From Nitrosospira lacus (GTDB lineage: Bacteria; Pseudomonadota; Gammaproteobacteria; Burkholderiales; Nitrosomonadaceae), in the NCBI RefSeq assembly GCF_000355765.4, contig NZ_CP021106.3:653137-717136 (forward strand): a stretch of DNA of 64,000 bases, given 5' to 3'. The notes below the pieces were generated by a model. It saw nothing but the letters and a program-made list of their open reading frames with translations, was not told the origin of the DNA and did not search any database. Below, piece by piece: positions 9,390-18,316 of the stretch. Each line of letters starts with the position of its first letter. The first letter of the stretch is position 1. The translations under genes were made by a program, and so were the position numbers.

Positions 9390-11072
9390 CTAAAAATCAA
9401 CCTGGACCTGGGTTAGGAAAGAGCTCAAGTCGGCGTTATTAAAGCCGGCGGTACGAGGGATGGGGGATCCGCTTGTATTAACGTTTAAAACGTGTGTAAC
9501 ATTATTCTGTATTTTTATATTCGGGTGGGGATACCAGTTTAAGCCAAACCTGAACATGTCCATCTGCCCTCCTCTAATTACCCCGCTGTTCAAGTTGAGA
9601 TAATCATAACCAGCGGCGATTTCCCAAGCTCCCCAGCCCGAACCGTTCCATTGAAAATTCTGCTTGGGTTTTATTCGATTTGCCGCACCATTTCTAACAT
9701 GGTAGGCCTTGGATTCTCCAGTCAGAAAATAGCTGACAAAACCATAGTAGCCTGTGAAATGTTCGCCGTCATAACCCTGCCCATTAATATTGGTCCGCAA
9801 ATATTCCCCTTGGACCGAGAAAGGACCGTGCACCAGCCAGCCTTCCGCGCCGAACCGGTCGTAGCTGTCTATACGGCGCGAGCCCGGCGCCCCTTTGTTT
9901 CCCACGCTCAGGTTGCCGGTATTCAGCACGTTGGTACGATCCACGTTCGTTCCGGGAAAGGCAAAGAATGCCATCCCGCCGCCGCCTCCGGTCTGATTCG
10001 GCCCTACATTGATCGTGCCGTTAGCTTGGTATTGCGTATTGACAGCGGTGTGCCCGGCCGAGACCCCCACATGCAAAAATTTGGTTTCGTCTTCCATCCA
10101 TGGCCGGCCTGATATCCGACCTATGCCTTCCCACCCCGTATCGCCTGAACCATTGTTGCGACTATTGTTGCCGGCGGCATTAACCGAGGTAGAGGCCGCC
10201 GACCAAGCGCCAACCGGCTCGGTCTGAAAAGCAACGCCAAATTGAAAACGTGGGACTGCATAGTTGGCGCCTATACCGGTTTTGTAGGTATTGGGATTGT
10301 CAACAAATGAATTGACAGACATGTGACGTTCAATGAACGTGAGATACCGGTTACTGGCGGCTTCCTCCAGACTGAAAGGTTCTTTAAATGAACCAATTTT
10401 AACCGAGAATGGCTTGGTGACATTCATGCGCACGAAAGCGTCGGTAACCCCAGACGCAAGTGAACCATTGCCTCGAGTGAAGTCGAACTCAAATTTGTAA
10501 TCCCAGATCTTGTAAAAACTACCTTCAAAACCCAAACGAGCACGGCGAATAGTCATGCCACTATTTAATTCGTTGGGTAGATTGCTTCCGGTAGCAGGCA
10601 GGACATCATTGACAAAATTGTATTGGGAGCCAGCCTGGACACGCCCATTCATCGCAAACGTAAAATTGCCATCCTTGCTGGCAAAATGCGGGCCACCATC
10701 ATGAAACTCAACGTGAACTTTCTCGTTTTCCTTGACTCGTTCTTCGAGCGACGCAAGATCACTGGTAAGCCGTGCCCCCATCATCTTGGCTTTCAATTCT
10801 ATATCCCTGCGAACTGCAGTTAAACCCTCCGCATCGGCCTTGTCTGCAGCGATATCTGCTGTCTTATCCGTCGCACGGTCTGCCGTTTTGTCCAGTACCT
10901 TCGCGGGCGCATCCTGTCTCACAAAAGAACCCATATGGACGCGGCCAGGCCCGGGTTTTGCATAAATTTGCTCGGTTTTGGTATCGACATACAAGTCAAT
11001 GGCACACGCCCCGGATGACATGCCCGCGCCTAAAATGGCAGCCATTGCTATAGCAAGCTTGGATAACTTCAT
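9390..11072 (-). CDS. Phosphate-selective-type (OprO/P-like) porin
   Basis: A 560-residue outer-membrane porin. It has a signal peptide (KLAIAMAAILGAGMSSGACA), then a charged stretch at about 50-115 with a predicted coiled coil (ELKAKMMGARL, DLASLEERVKENEK), as found in trimeric porins of this group, then a 16-strand-like barrel with TIRRARLGFEGSFYKIWDYK and EPFSLEEAASNRYLTFIER, both hallmark segments of OprO/OprP porins, and a terminal Phe (FLTQVQVDF). It probably passes anions such as phosphate or polyphosphate, though substrate choice cannot be read from sequence. A 304-bp spacer precedes the divergent DUF2024 gene and probably holds both promoters. Confidence 0.87.
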   Translation of the reverse strand: MKLSKLAIAMAAILGAGMSSGACAIDLYVDTKTEQIYAKPGPGRVHMGSFVRQDAPAKVLDKTADRATDKTADIAADKADAEGLTAVRRDIELKAKMMGARLTSDLASLEERVKENEKVHVEFHDGGPHFASKDGNFTFAMNGRVQAGSQYNFVNDVLPATGSNLPNELNSGMTIRRARLGFEGSFYKIWDYKFEFDFTRGNGSLASGVTDAFVRMNVTKPFSVKIGSFKEPFSLEEAASNRYLTFIERHMSVNSFVDNPNTYKTGIGANYAVPRFQFGVAFQTEPVGAWSAASTSVNAAGNNSRNNGSGDTGWEGIGRISGRPWMEDETKFLHVGVSAGHTAVNTQYQANGTINVGPNQTGGGGGMAFFAFPGTNVDRTNVLNTGNLSVGNKGAPGSRRIDSYDRFGAEGWLVHGPFSVQGEYLRTNINGQGYDGEHFTGYYGFVSYFLTGESKAYHVRNGAANRIKPKQNFQWNGSGWGAWEIAAGYDYLNLNSGVIRGGQMDMFRFGLNWYPHPNIKIQNNVTHVLNVNTSGSPIPRTAGFNNADLSSFLTQVQVDF

Positions 11073-11376
11073 TTGATTGCTCTCTTCTCAGTTGTTATGG
11101 AAACCACGGCTGAGAATAGTGCAAATAAATGTCGTTTTTATTGCTGTTTTATAACAGTTTTGTGACAAGAATGATGCATTGGGACTATCATATATTCATT
11201 GCTGAGATTCTATTCGCGCCATAAATGGAATGGATAGTACGCTCCGTTACCTTTCATCAGCAGCGACTGCATTCCACTTTTTCCGCCGCCATGATAGTCT
11301 ATGTGCTGGTTTATTCGAATTATCGAGAAGCTCCCTTCAATTCCTTCCAAGACCCCTCTCTGTTAAAGGACTCGTT

Positions 11377-11634
11377 ATGGAAATTCATGTATACGACACT
11401 TATGTCAAAGCAAAAGATGGTCACACGATGCATTTCGATGTATTTACAGCAGTAAAGGATGACAAAAAGGCAGTCGAGTATGCGAAGCAATGGCTGACTT
11501 CAATCGGTGAAGGCGATGCGACCGTGACCAGCAAAGAATGTAGTTTTTGCCACAGTCAGAGTGCGCCTAATAATGTTGCCGACGCAATCAACAAGGACGG
11601 TTATTTTATCTACAAGATGGAAGGCTGCAAGTAA
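11377..11634 (+). CDS. DUF2024 family protein
   Basis: An 85-residue soluble protein that begins MEIHVYDTYVKAKDGHTMHF and matches the DUF2024 pattern in length and order, including CSFCHSQSAP and the C-terminal GYFIYKMEGC. The start at 11377 is preceded by AAAGGA at a good distance; an in-frame ATG further upstream at 11230 would add 49 low-complexity residues. The CSFCH string looks like a haem motif, but the protein has no signal peptide, so haem attachment is unlikely; metal binding through Cys/His is possible. Function is unknown. Confidence 0.85.
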   Translation: MEIHVYDTYVKAKDGHTMHFDVFTAVKDDKKAVEYAKQWLTSIGEGDATVTSKECSFCHSQSAPNNVADAINKDGYFIYKMEGCK

Positions 11635-11697
11635 TCCTGATCTTGTGTCCAGGAAAAAAATCATGCCGCTGAAAGTGGGAATGGGCATTAAAAAACC

Positions 11698-12489
11698 ATG
11701 AATGCCTGGCGTGCGTTCCTGCATTTTTTCCCCGGTTGCGTCAAAAGCTTTGCAATTTTCGGACTGGTTTCCGTTTCTCCACTTTGGGCCGGTGACCCTA
11801 TCAAGACTATCGAATACACCAAGCCATCGATTGTCGGAGTGGGAACCGTTCAAAGGACACGTTCCCCACCGGTTAATATCCTGGGTACCGGTTTTGTGCT
11901 GGACGACGGTCTTCATGTCATCACCAGCGCTCATGTTGTCCCCGAGGTACTGGATGTTGCGAACAAGGAGTTGTACACGGTAATTACCGGCAAGGGAAAA
12001 GAACCGGAACTCAGGGACGCAACTGTTGTTGTCGTTGACAAAGAGCATGATCTGGCACTGCTGAAAATCAGCGGTGCGGCTTTACCTGCCATGAAAATTG
12101 GGGATGCCAGTACGGTTCGGGAGGGGCAAGACCTGATTTTCACGGGATTTCCAATTGGTATGATTCTGGGATTTTATCCCGTCACCCATCGCGCCATGGT
12201 TTCCTCGATTACACCGATTGTGTTGCCCGCGCAGAACTCAAGGCAGCTCAATGCAAAATTGATCGGACAGTTGCAGAAATCCGCTTACGCGGTGTTTCAG
12301 CTCGATGGCACCGCTTACCCGGGCAGCAGCGGGAGCCCGCTCTACGACCCCACAACCGGGCTTGTATATGGTGTGGTCAATATGGTGTTTATAAAAGGAA
12401 AGAAAGAAGCTGCGCTCAGTAATCCAAGTGGCATAACCTATGCTATTCCAGGAAACTACATTCTTGAATTGTTGCGGCGCAGACAGTAG
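11698..12489 (+). CDS. Secreted trypsin-like serine protease
   Basis: A 263-residue S1-type (DegP-like fold) protease with an N-terminal hydrophobic signal (residues about 14-31). The triad is visible: His79 in ITSAHVVPEV, Asp118 in EHDLALLKI and Ser211 in YPGSSGSPLYD, with the GTGFVLDDG strand ahead of the histidine. No PDZ domain follows, which separates it from DegP/DegQ. It probably acts in the periplasm. The gene starts 63 bp after the DUF2024 gene on the same strand and may share its transcript. Confidence 0.87.
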   Translation: MNAWRAFLHFFPGCVKSFAIFGLVSVSPLWAGDPIKTIEYTKPSIVGVGTVQRTRSPPVNILGTGFVLDDGLHVITSAHVVPEVLDVANKELYTVITGKGKEPELRDATVVVVDKEHDLALLKISGAALPAMKIGDASTVREGQDLIFTGFPIGMILGFYPVTHRAMVSSITPIVLPAQNSRQLNAKLIGQLQKSAYAVFQLDGTAYPGSSGSPLYDPTTGLVYGVVNMVFIKGKKEAALSNPSGITYAIPGNYILELLRRRQ

Positions 12490-12772
12490 TAAATGAAAAA
12501 TCCGGGCTTAACCCGAGATTCTCGCTGGTAATCATTACGCGGTTTATGAAACACCCGGGTTAAATACGGAAGGAACGCTTTTTTATAAATTTGACCGGTG
12601 TAGCCTCGATTCGCTGGTTATCAGAATCTCAAGCATAATGTACGATATCATTCTCGAAAGCGTTAAAGGCGGTCTTTGATTTGCGACAAAAATTACTAAA
12701 GATTGACTACGTTAAAAAATGGGACCGGCTTAACTGCCTTTGATAACGATGAATGAGCGGGAGGGAGAAACC

Positions 12773-13258
12773 ATGCAAACGGTTACTGTGGCAATTGCCG
12801 ATACGAATCCGGGAAGACGCGCAAAGCTGGAACAATCCCTGCAAGGCGGGCAAGGCATCAAATTGCTAACAAATGTTATACCGGAAGGAAGCAACGCGTC
12901 CGTTGGCCACCAGCTTGAATCCCATGCAGACATGACATCGGTTGAAGAAGTGGTTGCAAGGATCCGCCAGCTCAACCCCCGTATTCTTTTTATCAATTTC
13001 GATCAGTCCACCGGAGGGGACTTCGCCCTGTTAGGGGCCTTGCAACGCGAATGTCCTGAGACGCTGGTAGTGCTATTAACCGATAAATCGGCCCAGGATG
13101 AGCAGATTCTACAGGCGCTGGCGAATGGTGCGCGCGGTTGTTTGAACCATGAAGCAGATCCGTTTTACTTCTTAAAGGCTGTGCGTGTAGTGGATCAAGG
13201 CGAGATCTGGGTGACACGCAAAATGCTTGGAAAAATCATGGACAAGGTGCTGCACTAA
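12773..13258 (+). CDS. Receiver-like protein without output domain
   Basis: A 161-residue protein with a CheY-like fold: TVAIADTNPGRRAKL at the N-terminus, ILFINFDQSTGGDF at the phospho-acceptor strand and TLVVLLTDKSAQDEQILQAL at strand 4. The usual acceptor Asp at the end of strand 3 is Asn (FINFD), and the usual Lys after strand 5 is absent (ARGCLNHEAD), so it probably does not work by normal phosphorylation. The start at 12773 has GGGAGA seven bases upstream. It is followed within 26 bp by a LuxR-type regulator with a similar receiver, which suggests a pair acting together. Confidence 0.8.
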   Translation: MQTVTVAIADTNPGRRAKLEQSLQGGQGIKLLTNVIPEGSNASVGHQLESHADMTSVEEVVARIRQLNPRILFINFDQSTGGDFALLGALQRECPETLVVLLTDKSAQDEQILQALANGARGCLNHEADPFYFLKAVRVVDQGEIWVTRKMLGKIMDKVLH

Positions 13259-13283
13259 CCATGAATATCGATGGGAGACATAC

Positions 13284-13949
13284 TTGATCTTGCTAGCGAG
13301 TTCATCTCAGGATGACCTATTCCGCTGGGAGCAGGGCGTACGCAGTCTTGCTCCTGTTTTTTGCTCAACCAATCTGGATTCGGTCAGAAGCGAATTGGTA
13401 CGAATAAAGCCGCAAGTTCTCCTGCTTGATCATGAGTTACCCAAGCTGGATGGGCCGATCGGGATTTCGGGCCTGATGAAATTGAATCCGGAAACCAAGG
13501 TGATTGTCATGAGCCATGCCATTTCTGATGAGATCGAATGGGGGTTATTCAGGACGGGTATAAGGGGTTGTTGCAGAGATGATATTGAGCCGGAGCAGCT
13601 CAAAAGCGTTGTTGAAGCTGTTCAGCAAGGTGAATTGTGGATTAGGCGAACACTCAGCTGGCATCTGCTGAACGAGCTGGTGATGATTACGCAGGAGAAG
13701 AATAAAATTAAGCAAGCCGTCAGTGATTTGCTTGCAAATCTTACGCGGCGTGAATATGAAATTGCCACGCTTGTCGGCGATGGCGAATCCAACAAACAAA
13801 TTGCACGAAGGCTGGATATTACCGAACGGACAGTGAAGGCGCATTTGACCGAAGTTTTTCGTAAGCTGGACGTCGCTGATCGGCTCAAGCTGGCGTTAAT
13901 AGTAAAGGGCTCCATGCCCCCACGGGATTCGTCAAGCATAGGACACTGA
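13284..13949 (+). CDS. LuxR-type response regulator
   Basis: A 221-residue NarL/FixJ-type regulator: a receiver domain with acceptor Asp in VLLLDHELPKLDG and a C-terminal LuxR helix-turn-helix (LTRREYEIATLVGDGESNKQ, then RRLDITERTVKAHLTEVFRK). The conserved receiver Lys is replaced (GCCRDDIEPEQ), as in the preceding gene. I prefer a TTG start at 13284 preceded by GGGAGA at 13273-13278; an in-frame ATG at 13227 lies inside the upstream gene and gives a non-homologous leader. The position just ahead of the exopolysaccharide/XrtA block suggests, without proof, control of that block. Confidence 0.84.
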   Translation: MILLASSSQDDLFRWEQGVRSLAPVFCSTNLDSVRSELVRIKPQVLLLDHELPKLDGPIGISGLMKLNPETKVIVMSHAISDEIEWGLFRTGIRGCCRDDIEPEQLKSVVEAVQQGELWIRRTLSWHLLNELVMITQEKNKIKQAVSDLLANLTRREYEIATLVGDGESNKQIARRLDITERTVKAHLTEVFRKLDVADRLKLALIVKGSMPPRDSSSIGH

Positions 13950-14600
13950 TATGAGTTTTGCATTTTTGGCCATACTTAAATATCCGGTGATTCAAATACC
14001 TGAAACCTCTTCATTTTAAATTGCTTCTTTTTTCTCGCTGCCCGGCGAATCGTATTTTGGTCTCACCCCACCCTAGATCATTGCTGGGTTGATCCGGCTT
14101 GGAAAAAATTGAGGATTCCCGAAATTCTCGATTTATCCGCTCCTCGATTGGCGTACTAAAGTCCAATTGTTCTTGCGGGCGAAATTGATATGATGCGAAT
14201 ATAGTTTGACGCAAAGAAGACCGCTCCAAAGGGTCATTCAGTATGAGTATGTATATGGATGGCTTATCCCGGGATCAGGGGTTCTGCATATCGTAGTTGA
14301 CGCAGTCTTGAAAATGCACAATTGGGGGCGCCAGATGATCATTGCGACAGCTTATCCACCTGGTTGCTTAAGCGATTATGGGTGACGCGTTAAACAATTT
14401 CTTCCGAGAAAAAATCTGCGTGGGTTATATAAGCAGAGCAGGCATTAATCACTCTTTTGCGTAATTCGCGGAACTGAATCTTACGCATGTGCCTGCCAGC
14501 GGGTCAAGCGCCGGGCGCGCTTCATATTGCGGCTGGGCAATAAGTACACGAGAATGTGGCAGCGTGCCTTATGGTCAACAAGGCACCAGGAGGGCCAAAA
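13950..14600. other. 650-bp intergenic region before the XrtA block
   Basis: No gene could be supported. Short frames of about 70 codons exist on the minus strand but lack a ribosome-binding site or recognisable sequence. The region probably carries the promoter of the exopolysaccharide block. I looked for a sigma-54 (GG-N10-GC) promoter that PrsR could use and did not find a convincing one. Confidence 0.45.
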
Positions 14601-15998
14601 TTGTTTCGTATTTATAATCATTACATTTCCAGAACCACAGTCTTGCTTATCAGCGCGGAGGTATTTGTGCTGATGGTGGCGTTTTACCTGGGTACTGGCC
14701 TTCGCTTCTTTGGCGAAATCGAATTGCTGCCTTTTTCGCTCTCCTCCTTGTTTCCAGTGGCCAGTACTTTCACTTCCGTCATGATCCTGAGCATGGCGGC
14801 AATGGGAATGTATCAACTGGATTTTCGGCCGGATATCAAGGACACCTTATTCCGTCTCATGCCATCGATGCTGCTGGGATTTGGAATCATGACCCTGGTT
14901 TTTTATCTGCTGCCCGATCTTTATTCCGGTCGGGGCGTACTTGGGCTGGTGATGGTACTTGCTTTGTCCGGGATTCTTCTGACACGAGCTGCTTTTCTTA
15001 AATGGTCCAGCCTGGGAATCCTGGAGTCGCGAGCCATCGTGCTGGGCATCGGCAACAAGGCAAAGGAGTTTATCGATCAGATCAAAAAAGATCCTCACCG
15101 CAGGGGATTCAAGATCATTGGTTTCATTCCGCTGCCGGATGAAGATCTTCGGGTGCCATCCTCCGCGGTCTTGCCGAAGGTTGAGTCTTTGATATCCCTG
15201 GTAAACCGATATGGCGCGAGGGAAATCATTATCGCGATTCAGGAACGGCGTGGCGGCTGCTTTCCTATACAGGATCTGCTGGAATGCAAGTTGAACGGGA
15301 TTAAAGTGACAGATTCGGCTGCCTTTTTCGAGCGAGAACTCGGCCAGATTCGAGTAAATTCCCTTTATCCGAGCTGGCTGGTTTTTGGAGGAGGGTTCGA
15401 TCAAAGCCTTTTGAGGTCGGGCATCAAGCGAGCTTTCGATCTGATCGCAAGCGGCATTCTTCTGGTTATCACATTCCCTGTAATGATTATTACTGCCCTC
15501 TGCATTCTTATTGAGGATGGCGCTCCTATTTTTTACCGGCAGGAGCGAGTCGGAAAAGGGGGAAGAACTTTCATGGTTCTGAAGTTTCGCAGTATGAGAG
15601 ATGACGCGGAGAAGGGTGGAAAACCCCAATGGGCGGCTGCGGACGATCCTCGAACGACCCGGGTGGGCAGGATTATCCGCAAACTGAGAATTGATGAGCT
15701 TCCCCAGATATTCAATGTTTTGAATGGTGAAATGAGTTTTGTCGGCCCTCGTCCGGAAAGACCCTATTTTGTGAATCAGCTCTGCACGGAAGTTCCTTAT
15801 TACAATGTAAGGCACAGCATAAAGCCAGGGATAACCGGATGGGCTCAAGTTCGCTATGGCTATGGCGCTTCGTTGGAAGATGCCATCGAGAAACTTCAGT
15901 ATGATCTGTACTATGTGAAGAATCACAGTTTGTTCCTTGATGTCATCATCTTGATAGACACCATCGAAGTTGTTGTTCTCGGCAAAGGCGGGAGATGA
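14601..15998 (+). CDS. XrtA/PEP-CTERM-associated sugar transferase
   Basis: Polyprenyl-phosphate sugar transferase that starts exopolysaccharide repeat-unit assembly at the inner membrane. The N-terminal half has four or five membrane helices and a nucleotide-binding-like CoA-binding domain (IVLGIGNKAKEFIDQIKKD). The C-terminal third is the bacterial sugar transferase domain: PIFYRQERVGKGGRTFMVLK, FRSMRDDAEKGG, RKLRIDELPQIFNVL and SFVGPRPERPYF. The sequence fits the family found next to PrsK/PrsR in exosortase-A clusters. I use a TTG start at 14601 with a perfect AGGAGG at 14588-14593; a longer frame from ATG 14556 lacks such a site. It is followed 22 bp later by prsK. Confidence 0.88.
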   Translation: MFRIYNHYISRTTVLLISAEVFVLMVAFYLGTGLRFFGEIELLPFSLSSLFPVASTFTSVMILSMAAMGMYQLDFRPDIKDTLFRLMPSMLLGFGIMTLVFYLLPDLYSGRGVLGLVMVLALSGILLTRAAFLKWSSLGILESRAIVLGIGNKAKEFIDQIKKDPHRRGFKIIGFIPLPDEDLRVPSSAVLPKVESLISLVNRYGAREIIIAIQERRGGCFPIQDLLECKLNGIKVTDSAAFFERELGQIRVNSLYPSWLVFGGGFDQSLLRSGIKRAFDLIASGILLVITFPVMIITALCILIEDGAPIFYRQERVGKGGRTFMVLKFRSMRDDAEKGGKPQWAAADDPRTTRVGRIIRKLRIDELPQIFNVLNGEMSFVGPRPERPYFVNQLCTEVPYYNVRHSIKPGITGWAQVRYGYGASLEDAIEKLQYDLYYVKNHSLFLDVIILIDTIEVVVLGKGGR

Positions 15999-16020
15999 TT
16001 CCCGGAGACAGCATTACGCC

Positions 16021-18105
16021 ATGCTGACCAGTATCGCGACAGCCAGTTACACAATGTCCGCCGCGGCGTATCTTTTTCTGGCCGTGCTTTTGCTAACCCG
16101 CTGGCGGGGCCGGTTACACAGCATCATATTGCCCGTCGCATGCCTGTTTTCCGCTCTTTGGGCGGCAACGCTTGCTTATCAGGCCAACCAGCTCCCTACT
16201 CTTTCACTCCTGACGGATGTCATGGAGATCCTCAGAAATGCGGGTTGGTCTGCTTTTCTAATAGTATTGCTGGTGGGACCCTACCGGCAGGTGGAACTCT
16301 CCTCAATCACAAGGATGAGACCCGCCGTAGCGATTATCGTTGTGCTTTACCTGGCGTGCCTTGCCGTGGCTCTCTACGCTCATGGAGGGTCCGACTTTTT
16401 GCAGCATCAAGCCTTTGATTTTAAAAGTAGCATTGTTGGAAGTGTAGCAATGGCAATCGTTGGCATGATCCTGGTGGAACAGCTTTATAGAAATACGCCG
16501 ATAAAGCAGCGATGGGGAATAAAATTCGCCTGCCTCGGAATAGGTGGAATTTTTGCCTATGATTTTTATTTGTACAGCGATGCATTGCTGCTCAAACATG
16601 TGAACCCCGAGATCTGGACCGCGCGGGGCATCGTCAATGCATTGGTTGTTCCGCTTATCGCCGTGTCTGCAGCGCGAAATCCACAGTGGTCGTTGGGTAT
16701 CACGGTATCGCGTCGTATCCTGTTCTATTCGGCGGCGCTGTTCGGCGCCGCCATGTACTTACTGGCGATGGCCGCAGCCGGTTATTACCTCCGTTTTTTT
16801 GGCGGAAGCTGGGGCACGGTCATGCAGGTCACTTTCTTGTTTGGTGCCGTGGTACTGCTATTGCTCGTGCTGTTCTCCGGTACCTTACGCTCCTGGCTGA
16901 GAGTCTCCATCAGCAAGCATTTTTTCAGCTATAACTACGACTATCGAGAGGAATGGCTACATTTCACGCGTACGCTTTCAATGGGCGAGCATGCGCTGGG
17001 TGAACGCGTAATCCAGGCCCTGGCCCAACTGGTGGAAAGTCCTGGTGGTGGTTTATGGATCAGCCGGGAATCCGGCAATTGTGAGCCTGCGGCTCATTGG
17101 AATATGCCCATGGCGAGCGGATTCGAGCCCATTGACAGTTCCTTCTGCAAGTTTCTGGAGTATAAAGAGTGGGTCATCGAGTTGCGGGAATATGCGACTA
17201 ATCCGGAAAAGTATTCGGCAATCACTTTGCCTCAATGGTTACAGACAATTCCCAAAGCATGGCTGGTAGTGCCGCTGATTCAACAGCGAAAATTATTTGG
17301 CTTTATCGTGCTGGCGGAACCCAGAAGTAGCGTAAAGCTGAACTGGGAAGTGAGCGACCTGCTCAAGGTTGCCGGTAACCAGGCAGCAAGTTACCTTGCG
17401 CAAGATGAGGCGGCCAATGCGTTGCTGGTGGCGCGACAGTTTGAATCTTTTAATCGCATGTCAACTTTTGTAGTGCATGACCTGAAGAATCTGGTTTCCC
17501 AGTTATCGCTTTTGCTTTCCAATGCCGAGAAACATAAAAGGAATCCGGAATTTCAAAAGGACATGATCGAAACGGTATATTTATCTGTTCAGAAAATGAA
17601 GCGCCTTCTGGAGAAATTAAGCAGTGGCGATTCTTCGGAAAAAGCCGCTCCCCTATTCATTGCCGGGTTACTGCAAGAGGCGACAAAGAGTAAATCCATT
17701 GCCGAACCCAAGCCAATTCTCGAAATACTGGATTCCAGCCTCGCGGTGTATGCCAACTCGTCGCGTCTCGAGCGAGTCATAGGGCATCTCATACAGAACG
17801 CCATTGAGGCTACCCCGCGAGACGGCGAGGTCCGGGTTCAGCTAAGAGGAGAAAAAGGTTTGGCTATCGTTGAAATAAAAGACACAGGGCATGGCATGAG
17901 CGAAGACTTCATCCGTGAGAAGCTTTTCAAGCCTTTCGAAACGACCAAGTCAGCAGGCATGGGTATAGGGGTGTTTGAAAGTAAGGAATATGTATCTGAA
18001 CTGGGAGGAGAACTTGAAGTTGTCAGCAGTGAATCGGGGGGCACCATTTTCCGTGTAATTCTGCCCCTTCATCAAAGCGGCAGTGCTGCTGAAGTCATTA
18101 CGTAA
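16021..18105 (+). CDS. prsK: PEP-CTERM-system histidine kinase PrsK
   Basis: Membrane sensor kinase of about 694 aa. The N-terminus has eight or so hydrophobic helices, starting with AAAYLFLAVLLLTRW. A GAF-like domain follows at about residues 310-460 (LAQLVESPGGGLWISRESGN). The phospho-acceptor His is in STFVVHDLKNLVSQLSLL, and the HATPase domain has NAIEATPRDGEV, DTGHGMSEDFI and AGMGIGVF. This architecture matches the PrsK family paired with PrsR in exosortase-A organisms. The start at 16021 follows the glycosyltransferase stop by 22 bp; an in-frame ATG at 15970 overlaps that gene. The signal sensed is unknown. Confidence 0.9.
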   Translation: MLTSIATASYTMSAAAYLFLAVLLLTRWRGRLHSIILPVACLFSALWAATLAYQANQLPTLSLLTDVMEILRNAGWSAFLIVLLVGPYRQVELSSITRMRPAVAIIVVLYLACLAVALYAHGGSDFLQHQAFDFKSSIVGSVAMAIVGMILVEQLYRNTPIKQRWGIKFACLGIGGIFAYDFYLYSDALLLKHVNPEIWTARGIVNALVVPLIAVSAARNPQWSLGITVSRRILFYSAALFGAAMYLLAMAAAGYYLRFFGGSWGTVMQVTFLFGAVVLLLLVLFSGTLRSWLRVSISKHFFSYNYDYREEWLHFTRTLSMGEHALGERVIQALAQLVESPGGGLWISRESGNCEPAAHWNMPMASGFEPIDSSFCKFLEYKEWVIELREYATNPEKYSAITLPQWLQTIPKAWLVVPLIQQRKLFGFIVLAEPRSSVKLNWEVSDLLKVAGNQAASYLAQDEAANALLVARQFESFNRMSTFVVHDLKNLVSQLSLLLSNAEKHKRNPEFQKDMIETVYLSVQKMKRLLEKLSSGDSSEKAAPLFIAGLLQEATKSKSIAEPKPILEILDSSLAVYANSSRLERVIGHLIQNAIEATPRDGEVRVQLRGEKGLAIVEIKDTGHGMSEDFIREKLFKPFETTKSAGMGIGVFESKEYVSELGGELEVVSSESGGTIFRVILPLHQSGSAAEVIT

Positions 18106-18316
18106 AGTCAATTTTTATTCGATTTCCAGTTTTTAAGTTGAAGCTCGGTATTAAGACAGCTTCCGATGGCAACAAAAGGCGAGCTTTTCCGTGGCTGAGC
18201 CAATTTCCGAAAAGCGATGGTATTCCCCGGTTTCTCTGCGGATAGGCGCTCTGGAATTATGGCAAGATTGAGTTCAGGCATATAGAAGTCCCAAAATGAA
18301 CGAATGAGAGGCGTAA

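Noticed and set aside
11530-11580. CSFCH in the DUF2024 protein as a c-type haem site
   Set aside because: The protein has no signal peptide and the motif belongs to the normal DUF2024 sequence.
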